Of a stretch of DNA of 64,000 bases, positions 57,681 through 64,000 are shown piece by piece. The position numbers were made by a program, and so were the translations under genes. Under the pieces are notes generated by a model. That model had not been told where the DNA came from. It worked only from the letters and a program-made list of their open reading frames with translations, and did no database searches. Position 1 is the first letter of the stretch. Every line of letters starts with the position of its first letter. Source of the DNA: Nevskia soli DSM 19509. Its GTDB lineage: Bacteria; Pseudomonadota; Gammaproteobacteria; Nevskiales; Nevskiaceae. The DNA lies in assembly GCF_000711955.1 (NCBI RefSeq), contig NZ_KL543998.1:175054-239053 (forward strand), written 5' to 3'.

Positions 57681-58838
57681 TCATCCCGCCATGACGGCGA
57701 CGCTGTTCAAAATAACCCTGACCAGCCCCGCCTGACGCTGGATTCCAACCTTGGCGAAGATGGAGCGCAAGTGGGTGCGCGCCGTATTGCGGCGGATGTC
57801 GAGCGTGGCGGCGGCCTCATCCAGCGTGGCGCCATTGGTCATTTCCAGGGCCAGCCGGGTTTCCACCGGGGTAAGACCGAACAACTGGCCCACGGCGGAC
57901 GGAGCGGGATTGCAGTCCTGGAGGGGATCACGCAGGAATACTGCGACTGCCGGGCGGCGCCGGCCCTCATCGAGCGGTCCGGGCGGCAGCGGCTGCACCA
58001 CCAGGCCGAGGCGGGAACAGCCATCGGCCCGGGTGGCGGACACGGCGACGCCCTCGCTTCCAGTCCCGCAGGCGGCACGTTGCAGCGCGGCCTTGATCAC
58101 ACCGCGCAGGCGGCGGTCTTCGGCCGGCGCATCGCAGGCCAGCATGGCGTTGAGCAGGCGCAAGCCGTCCTTGCGGCGCAGGATGCGGTCGGCGGCACCG
58201 TTGCTGCTCAGCAATGCACCGCCTTGGTCGAGCAGCACCAGGCCCAGACCGAGCCGCTCCACGGCCTGCGACAGCAAGTGGTTCTCCGCATCACGACGGC
58301 TTTGCAGGAAATAGCCGCGCAGCGCGCGTTTGAAATGCGGCAGCAGCGATTCGCCGTAGTGCAGATCCTGCTCATTGAACGCCCCTTCCCGGCTGCCGCG
58401 GCAGATGCGCAGGCGCACACGCACATCCGGCATCACCAGGATGTCGGCGCCGATGGCGTGGCGCGGAACGCGGCCGTCGCCGGAAATATCCTGCACCGGA
58501 AGCATGCGGTCGCAAGGCAGATCGTGGAACGGCACACCCGGCGGACAGCGTCCACCCGGCAAGTAGGGAGAATCTTCCGCCAGCCATAATGGGCCGCCGG
58601 CGGCAACCAGTTGCGCCGGCAGATGCTCGCCGGCCGGGCGCAGCAGCAACGCCGCCCATGATGCCTTCAAATCCGCCTGGATGCGCTTGAGCACCCCGCT
58701 CCAGGGTTGTTGCTCGTAAGGACCCTGGTAAATCGCGCCGAGAAGATCCGCGAAGCGCTCCCGCGCGGTCTCGTCCGGCTCGATCACCGGCTGTTTTCTG
58801 TTGGGGCCGGTGGTTATCGCTTGCGAACGGAAAGACAT
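57681..58838 (-). CDS. LuxR-type helix-turn-helix regulator
   Basis: Regulator of 385 residues. The C-terminal LuxR HTH is LFGLTPVETRLALEMTNGAT then LDIRRNTARTHLRSIFAKVG (about 320-370). The N-terminal 300 residues are PAS/GAF-like sensory sequence without a visible receiver aspartate. GAGCGAGGG precedes ATG 58838. It lies 12 bases downstream of the cycloisomerase homologue, so it is co-transcribed and may regulate that operon or its ligand. Confidence 0.85.
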   Translation of the reverse strand: MSFRSQAITTGPNRKQPVIEPDETARERFADLLGAIYQGPYEQQPWSGVLKRIQADLKASWAALLLRPAGEHLPAQLVAAGGPLWLAEDSPYLPGGRCPPGVPFHDLPCDRMLPVQDISGDGRVPRHAIGADILVMPDVRVRLRICRGSREGAFNEQDLHYGESLLPHFKRALRGYFLQSRRDAENHLLSQAVERLGLGLVLLDQGGALLSSNGAADRILRRKDGLRLLNAMLACDAPAEDRRLRGVIKAALQRAACGTGSEGVAVSATRADGCSRLGLVVQPLPPGPLDEGRRRPAVAVFLRDPLQDCNPAPSAVGQLFGLTPVETRLALEMTNGATLDEAAATLDIRRNTARTHLRSIFAKVGIQRQAGLVRVILNSVAVMAG

Positions 58839-58850
58839 GGATACCCTCGC

Positions 58851-59684
58851 TCAGGCAATCGGGCCGACCAGCCAGGTGAACAGATCCAGCAGGAGCAGCA
58901 CCACCATGCTGACGAACGATGCTTCGACGACGCAGCGCGACAGCGACCAGCGTTCCCCTTGCGCCTCTTCGTCGAGACGAAACACATTGGGAAAGCTGAC
59001 GATGAAATACAGGGCATAACAGGCCGAGCCCAGGCTCAGCATGCGCGGCATGTCGATGTACCAGACATTGGCCCTGGCCGAAGAGTTGACGTAGAGGAAG
59101 GTCTCGGCCCAGGCGAAGAAATAGGCAGTGACCGCCACCGTGACCACCCACAACAGATAGCGCAGCGTCTTCGGCAGCGTAGGCGTCAGGCTCTTCACCC
59201 GCCGCATGCAGATCACCGAAGCGGTGTGATAGACGATGAAGAAAGCGATGGCGTTGAAATACATGCCCAGCGGCACCTTCTCGAAGTTCCGCATGGCGCC
59301 GGCCTCATCCGGTCCGACCAGCGCCGAGTCCAGGTACAGGCTGACGTGGGGAAAGCGGTAGCGGATGCCCAGGGTCTTGAAGAAGTATTCGGTATGGAAA
59401 TAGGTGGCGAAGAAAACGTAGACGAACATGTACAGGTTGAACTTGAACCAGAAGCTGTCGCGCCAGGGCACGCCGCTGTGACGGCGCAGAAACAGCGGCA
59501 GCAGCAGGCAATAAGGGATCCACATCAGCAGGTTCTGGGCGATATGCCAGAAATTGCCGACGTCGAGCCAGCCCATTTTCTGGATCAGGGCGTTGTAGGC
59601 GAAGAAGACCGGAATGAACCCCAGGAAGAATTTCTCGGCCCAGGCCTTGTCGGGATTTCTGGAGAACCAGTAGCCGGGAAGCAT
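58851..59684 (-). CDS. Cycloeucalenol cycloisomerase homologue (bacterial CPI-like)
   Basis: Polytopic membrane protein of 277 residues. The blocks NPDKAWAEKFFL, YFHTEYFFKTLGIRYRFP, YHTASVICMRRVKSLTPTLP, YALYFIVSFPNVFRLDE and LSRCVVEASFVSMVV match, in order and spacing, plant cycloeucalenol cycloisomerase, which opens the cyclopropane ring of cycloeucalenol during sterol synthesis. Similarity in those blocks is unmistakable by eye, but the substrate in this organism is unknown; no squalene epoxidase or oxidosqualene cyclase is in the window. Probably co-transcribed with the CMD-family gene upstream and the LuxR gene downstream. Confidence 0.85.
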   Translation of the reverse strand: MLPGYWFSRNPDKAWAEKFFLGFIPVFFAYNALIQKMGWLDVGNFWHIAQNLLMWIPYCLLLPLFLRRHSGVPWRDSFWFKFNLYMFVYVFFATYFHTEYFFKTLGIRYRFPHVSLYLDSALVGPDEAGAMRNFEKVPLGMYFNAIAFFIVYHTASVICMRRVKSLTPTLPKTLRYLLWVVTVAVTAYFFAWAETFLYVNSSARANVWYIDMPRMLSLGSACYALYFIVSFPNVFRLDEEAQGERWSLSRCVVEASFVSMVVLLLLDLFTWLVGPIA

Positions 59685-59781
59685 CAGGATTTCGCTCCGC
59701 AGGCCGGACGGAGAAAGGCAAAAACAGGTCCCCGCCCGCGCAGGGATGACGGTAGGGAGTGCGCGCGAGCGTTTCCTTCCA

Positions 59782-60153
59782 TCATTTCTTCACTGCCCCG
59801 GCCTTGACTTCGTTGACCACCCGGAACACGCGCGAACCCTTGGGATAGCCGACGTACTGCGTCAGGAACAGGGCCATCGCATCGAGTTGCTCGCCGCTCA
59901 GCTCGCCGCGCTTCAGCGCCGAGCGGGCCTGGATGGTGAGCGTGGTCTCGTCACCCTGCGCGGCGATGGCGCCGAGCAGCAGCAGGCGGCGGTCGCGGAT
60001 GCTGAGCGTGCCGTCCGCCCACAATTCGGCGAACAGCGTTTCAAGCATGTGATCGATGAATTTCGACGCGCCGGCCGCAGGCAACTGCCCGAGATCTCCG
60101 CAATAGACCTCGTCGAACATCGACAGGCCCCTGTCGCGATCGTACTTCTTCAC
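59782..60153 (-). CDS. Carboxymuconolactone decarboxylase (CMD/AhpD-like) family protein
   Basis: Protein of 123 residues from GTG 60153, preceded by GAGGAG with six-base spacing. The sequence FAELWADGTLSIRDRRLLLL and the following EQLDAMALFLTQYVGYPKGS fit the CMD fold. The AhpD-type CxxC catalytic pair is absent, so it is not an alkylhydroperoxidase of that kind. It is first in an operon with the cycloisomerase homologue and the LuxR gene, behind the palindromic promoter at 60267-60307. Confidence 0.8.
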   Translation of the reverse strand: MKKYDRDRGLSMFDEVYCGDLGQLPAAGASKFIDHMLETLFAELWADGTLSIRDRRLLLLGAIAAQGDETTLTIQARSALKRGELSGEQLDAMALFLTQYVGYPKGSRVFRVVNEVKAGAVKK

Positions 60154-60266
60154 GATGTTCTCCTCGGTGACGCCCCGGAAACCGGCCGGCGAAACGCGGC
60201 CCTTGCCGGGCTCTGCGCGGCGCAACGGCCGGCACGATGCGCCGCGCCGCTGCAATCCATGGCCGA

Positions 60267-60307
60267 ATCCTAGTCCCATAAAACATTTCTGTCAAAATGT
60301 TTTATGG
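60267..60307 (-). promoter_or_regulatory. Promoter with 13-base palindromic operator upstream of CMD-CPI-LuxR operon
   Basis: A palindrome with 13-base arms (CCATAAAACATTT and its complement, six-base spacer; 60276-60307) covers a consensus -35 TTGACA (60290-60295, minus). A 17-base spacer leads to TAGGAT (60267-60272). A dimeric regulator, perhaps TetR-type, would occlude RNA polymerase. The site also lies upstream of the divergent exported genes. Confidence 0.7.
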
Positions 60308-60512
60308 AAGCGATCGAATCCGGCCGCCCGTTCGCGGCGCGGCCGCACGAACCCTCCGGCGGTTGAGCGGCCGGTCACAGTTGGCATCGCCTTACCCCCC
60401 AGATGAGTCGTACTACCTGTGCGGCGCCTCACAAGCGGCATGGCCGAACCTGCCTACTGTTGGCGCGGCAGCAAGTCCGCGCGCTTCGCGCAATCAAGGG
60501 GAGGACACGGCA

Positions 60513-61343
60513 ATGTCTAAATCGTTACGCGGCATCCTGTATTCGCTGGCGCTAGCGTTCGCACTCGGTTCGGGTGCGGCCTGTGCCGGATCGGTCTGGA
60601 CTTCGGCGGTCACCAAGTGGGACGGCGACTGTCCCGGGGCCGAGCGCGACTGGTGGGACGATATGTGCATGGCCTGGCGCCATGAGATGGGCGCGCTGGG
60701 CAATGCCCAGGTATGGCGCAACTTCCAGCTCGTCACCGTGGGGCGCTACGCCGATCCCTCGATCAACAGCTGGGCCAACGACAACGGCAACATCGACAGC
60801 ACCGATGCCGGCTTGATCTGCCTGCACGGCCATGACGACAGCGTCGGTTGGGTCGGCAGCATGCACACCAAGGACCATGGCGAGTGCGGGCTCAACGTCA
60901 ACCAGATGAAACTGGGCAAGGCCTCCGGCGGGCACTCGCGCTTCTACCAGATGTCGTCCTGCCAGAGCATGCAGTGGGAGAAGCGCAGTTCCTGGGATCC
61001 GGTCGCCACCGGCGGCGTGCACGCCATCATGGGCTTCCACGGCCTGATGTGGATCGGCTCGTCCTACGTCGACGAATACTCCGACCTGGCCTGGGACGGC
61101 ATGTTCGGCGAGGGCGTCGCCAAGGCCTGGGTGGACGACATGTACCACGTCGACCACTGGTACAACGCCTACAAGTCCACCTGCCCGGTGGCGCGCGCCT
61201 ACGGCAAGGACTCGGCGCATGCGCACGATGCGTTGTCCGAACAGTACTGGGTCAACCACGCCGATACGCCGGCGAACTTCGTGGTGACGCGCTTCATCAG
61301 CGAGTGCTCGCCGTCTGAAGGCGGCGGCTCGCTGCCGCACTGA
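60513..61343 (+). CDS. Exported DUF6345-like protein
   Basis: Exported protein of 276 residues. The signal peptide ends near AACA. The mature protein is rich in tryptophan and histidine (LICLHGHDDSVGWVGSMHTK; GFHGLMWIGSSYVDEYSD) and has several conserved cysteines. It resembles DUF6345-type proteins; the assignment is tentative. AGGGGAGG precedes ATG 60513; the longer in-frame extension from 60297 runs through the promoter palindrome and was rejected. It is followed by another exported gene 53 bases on. Confidence 0.6.
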   Translation: MSKSLRGILYSLALAFALGSGAACAGSVWTSAVTKWDGDCPGAERDWWDDMCMAWRHEMGALGNAQVWRNFQLVTVGRYADPSINSWANDNGNIDSTDAGLICLHGHDDSVGWVGSMHTKDHGECGLNVNQMKLGKASGGHSRFYQMSSCQSMQWEKRSSWDPVATGGVHAIMGFHGLMWIGSSYVDEYSDLAWDGMFGEGVAKAWVDDMYHVDHWYNAYKSTCPVARAYGKDSAHAHDALSEQYWVNHADTPANFVVTRFISECSPSEGGGSLPH

Positions 61344-61396
61344 ACCGGATCAGCAGCGACCCACGCATTTTCAACCAAGCAACGGGGGAACCCATC

Positions 61397-62410
61397 ATGA
61401 ATTTCGGCAAATCAATCCTGCAACTGCTGGCCGCCGCCGCACTGGCGCTGGGCAGCGCCCCGGCGGCGCTCGCCGCCGACAACGATCTGGGCTCCGGCCC
61501 CGACGCCGCCTCCTTTTTCACCAAGGACTACGCCAAGGCGGTCGACGCCGCTTACCCACGCTTCGACAGCGCGCGCCTGACCGAGCGGCTGGAGGCGATC
61601 CGCAAACTTCCGGCCGCCCAACTCGATCCGCTGAAGCTGCGCACCCTGCCGCAACTGGAAAGCGCGCTGCAGGTGGCGCGTGCGACACCGCGCAAGGGCA
61701 GCGACTACGTCAGCAATGACCAGTACGCGGCGCGTGTGGAGGCCGCATCGGGACGCGTCCGGCTGGTGAAGAAGAGCGCTGCGCTGCTGCCGGTGGCTTA
61801 TGACGAGGCGGCGCGGATCAAGGAGCGCGTCGGCAAGGACCATCAGGAGTTCCTGGCGAAGATCGGCCTCGACCAGTCGCAGATCCTGTTCCTGCAGACC
61901 GGCCTCACCGCGCTGCGCGACGACAAGGCCGTGGCGGCGGGCGATACCGCACCGGCCGCGGCCCGCAACGACCAGGACGGAGCGCTGGTGGACGGCGTCT
62001 TCACCTACGCGCTGCGCAGCGTCGACGGCATCATGGTGGAAGGCAGCGTGGCGAAACTCACCTCCGCCGCCTCGGGCGAACTGATCGGCGTCGATCTGCG
62101 CTGGCCGGCCCTCGCCTACCATCCCGCCCTGCGCTCGCTGGCGCTGAAGGATGCGGACACTGTGAAGAAGGCCATCCTGGCGCACGTCGAACAGGCGGCC
62201 AACGGTGAAGAAGTCAGCGTACAGATGGCCGTGGTGCTGCGGCCGGTGAAGATCTCCGGACGCCGGGCCTATGTGCCGGCGCTCAAGGTGGGCATGCTGC
62301 CCAGGACGTCCGAGGGGGAGATGTTCTTCGTCGACCTGCCCCGGCAGGCGCTGAAGTACGACGCCGACAACCTGGCCGACACCGTGGCGGTCCGCTCGGT
62401 TCGCCGCTGA
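61397..62410 (+). CDS. Exported hypothetical protein, 337 aa
   Basis: Signal peptide residues 1-26 (AALALGSAPAALAA). The mature protein is helical with two similar lysine- and aspartate-containing stretches and contains DGVFTYALRSVDGIMVEGSV, a propeptide- or peptidase-inhibitor-like beta segment. Not recognised. Probably co-transcribed with the DUF6345-like gene upstream; the two may act together outside the cytoplasm. Confidence 0.65.
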   Translation: MNFGKSILQLLAAAALALGSAPAALAADNDLGSGPDAASFFTKDYAKAVDAAYPRFDSARLTERLEAIRKLPAAQLDPLKLRTLPQLESALQVARATPRKGSDYVSNDQYAARVEAASGRVRLVKKSAALLPVAYDEAARIKERVGKDHQEFLAKIGLDQSQILFLQTGLTALRDDKAVAAGDTAPAAARNDQDGALVDGVFTYALRSVDGIMVEGSVAKLTSAASGELIGVDLRWPALAYHPALRSLALKDADTVKKAILAHVEQAANGEEVSVQMAVVLRPVKISGRRAYVPALKVGMLPRTSEGEMFFVDLPRQALKYDADNLADTVAVRSVRR

Positions 62411-62463
62411 GATTGGTCCCGGGCCGCGCGCCGTTCCGGCGGCGCGCGGCTATGAGGGAGTAT

Positions 62464-63747
62464 CTAGCGGCCGGCCGCCGCAGCCTCGCCGGCCTGCTGC
62501 GTTTCCGCACCCAGCAGGAAATGTTCGATCTCGGCGATGCGCTGGGCCGCGTCGCGGTAGCCGATGTCGATCAGCGCCCGGGTGAACTCGCTGTCGAACA
62601 GCAGGTAGCTGGTAAGGTCGGCGCTCTGCGCGTCCGGGGTTCCCAGGGCATCCATCAGGTAGCGCACGGCGCGCGGCATGCGGTGCTGGAGGGAGGCGGC
62701 GATCATGGCCAGGTCCTCGGAGGGCGACACGATCATCGGCTCGACGATGCGCATCGGCTCGCTGACGCGGCTCGGCACCACCGCCTTGCCCGGTGTGGCG
62801 CACTGATAGCCCGCGACCAGCTCGTTCATGCGCAGCAGGTGGTCGACGTCGGCGTCGAGGTGATCGAGGAAGATCGCGTTCATGAACACGCCGCAAACCT
62901 GGGCCAGCGGCGGGCTGCGCAGGCGCGCCTTGGCTTCGACCACGTCGGCATCCGACGCCAGCTCGGTGCGCAGCAAGTCGTCGGCGGCATTCTGGTTGCG
63001 CACGCCGATGGCGAAGATACGCTCTGCGCCCAGGCGGATGGCGGGACTCAGCGGCGTCACCAGGCGCAGCGCGCCATCGCCGAAGTAGGCCGTGGCCCCG
63101 GCCACCACGATCGGCGCCGGCGGAAATACCAGCGGGATGGCGGCGGAGGCATAGACGTGCTCCACGCCGAGCGCCACCGGCAGCGCCACGCGCCGGCTCT
63201 TGTTCCACAGCGGATGCCCAGGCTTGCCCTGGATGAAGGTGAAGGCCTTGCCGGAGTGGTAGCCGGTGGCGGTGATGGCCAGGGCGTAGAGATGGCCGCT
63301 GCGGATGGACGAGGCGATGCCCTCCATCGGCAGGTTGGCCGCGAGGAAGGCGCGCAGCGGCGAGGTATCGACGAAGGACTGCACCCGCCCCGCACCGAAC
63401 ATCGGGCCCAGCGCCACATCCAGCACCAGCCGCAGGGCGTTGCGGCCGAGGGACAGCAGGTCGGGACGATACACCTGGCGCGCGCCGAGCTGGCCCCATA
63501 GTTGAGCCAGCAGGCGGGTGCCCTCGTGGAAATTGGCGCTGTAGCCGGCCACGGCGGTGCCATTGATGGCGCCGGCGGAGGCGCCGGCGACGACGGGAAA
63601 CGGCGAAGGCCGGTTGCGCAGCGCCGGGATTTCGCCGATGCGCTTGAGCACGCCGGCCTGGTAGGCGCCGCGGGCACCGCCGGCGGTCAGCACCAGGCCG
63701 GTCATGCGGCGGAAACCCCAGGGTGATTTCGGGTTGATCGGTTCCAT
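62464..63747 (-). CDS. Patatin-like phospholipase
   Basis: Serine lipid acylhydrolase of 427 residues. The oxyanion hole GGARGAYQAGVL, nucleophile elbow GASAGA (Ser) and DGA catalytic aspartate (YFGDGALR) form the patatin Ser-Asp dyad. ATG 63747 was used; ATG 63705 (MTGLVLTAGGARG) is an alternative and neither has a strong ribosome-binding site. It hydrolyses membrane phospholipids or neutral lipids. The 253 bases from its start to the window end show no gene. Confidence 0.88.
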   Translation of the reverse strand: MEPINPKSPWGFRRMTGLVLTAGGARGAYQAGVLKRIGEIPALRNRPSPFPVVAGASAGAINGTAVAGYSANFHEGTRLLAQLWGQLGARQVYRPDLLSLGRNALRLVLDVALGPMFGAGRVQSFVDTSPLRAFLAANLPMEGIASSIRSGHLYALAITATGYHSGKAFTFIQGKPGHPLWNKSRRVALPVALGVEHVYASAAIPLVFPPAPIVVAGATAYFGDGALRLVTPLSPAIRLGAERIFAIGVRNQNAADDLLRTELASDADVVEAKARLRSPPLAQVCGVFMNAIFLDHLDADVDHLLRMNELVAGYQCATPGKAVVPSRVSEPMRIVEPMIVSPSEDLAMIAASLQHRMPRAVRYLMDALGTPDAQSADLTSYLLFDSEFTRALIDIGYRDAAQRIAEIEHFLLGAETQQAGEAAAAGR

Positions 63748-64000
63748 CGGACAGCGTCCAGTCGGTGGCGGGCCGCGCCGGGGCGGCACCAGGGCCCACC
63801 GGAGGTGCGCCACGCATCGCCGCACGGGACTGGCAATGATGGCGGCGGCTCCGGTCCGGTTATGGCCGCAAGTTCGGTGCCATGGCGAGCGGTGGATAGT
63901 GCCGACTTGATGCGGCGTGGCGAAACGGCCTGATAACAACCACATCACCCGGATCGCTTCGCTCCATGACCCTTGCTGCGCTCCGCTGTCCAGTCCCGGC

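Noticed and set aside
63748..64000. A plus-strand ORF at the end of the window
   Set aside because: Low-complexity arginine-rich composition antisense to the patatin gene's start region; no ribosome-binding site.

Overview
The window is GC-rich bacterial chromosome, probably gammaproteobacterial (Nevskiales/Xanthomonadales-like). The clues are a single-chain pyruvate carboxylase, a homodimer-type ATP sulfurylase, a wHTH-kinase regulator, DUF3034/DUF4184 proteins and abundant sigma-54 promoters. That placement is inference from gene content. No rRNA, tRNA, CRISPR array or intact IS is visible.

Layout. 0.2-11 kb is more A/T-rich by eye and looks accessory: a giant secreted repeat protein, a di-haem cytochrome c peroxidase, two unknown small genes, and an operon of two paralogous cupin-like/HEAT proteins with a membrane-anchored winged-helix/Ser-Thr-kinase/TPR regulator that carries a frameshift. 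11-16.6 kb is a heavy-metal RND efflux operon (czcBAC order). 17-24 kb holds lipid-related and membrane genes, an RMF/CrpP-like protein, a ribbon-helix-helix protein and an asparaginase-like exported protein. 24-27.4 kb has sulfate activation (cysC-sat) and an LhgO-like oxidase.

The centre of interest is 27.4-47.4 kb. It encodes NasT (response-regulator-like ANTAR antiterminator), NasS (nitrate-sensor-type binding protein) and an NsrR-like Rrf2 regulator. Around them lie six leaders with one architecture: a sigma-54 promoter (TGGCAT-N5-TTGC), a first hairpin, a second hairpin with a six-base A..G.. loop, then an intrinsic terminator whose 5' arm overlaps the second hairpin. This is the ANTAR antitermination architecture. 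The leaders precede not nitrate-assimilation genes but an envelope/redox set: a five-gene TPR/AgmX-like operon, an OmpA-cupredoxin lipoprotein, a hydrophobic 29-residue-repeat exported protein, a DUF3034-globin-FMN_bind-PepSY-ApbE operon, a 38-residue membrane peptide, and a short transcript ending in a second terminator. A degenerate seventh leader precedes a paralogue of the repeat protein, and two further sigma-54-like promoters (nasT and a TpsB-like porin) lack the RNA hairpins. I read this as a local, expanded NasS-NasT regulon. A TA-flanked MITE sits exactly in the stop codon of the FMN-binding gene.

47.4-64 kb returns to chromosomal functions: exported proteins, a secreted phosphoesterase, a Tat-exported multicopper oxidase, pyruvate carboxylase, CysQ, a VOC protein, a candidate sRNA with an anti-Shine-Dalgarno motif, an operon encoding a CMD-family protein, a bacterial cycloeucalenol-cycloisomerase homologue and a LuxR-type regulator behind a palindromic operator, two exported proteins, and a patatin-like phospholipase.
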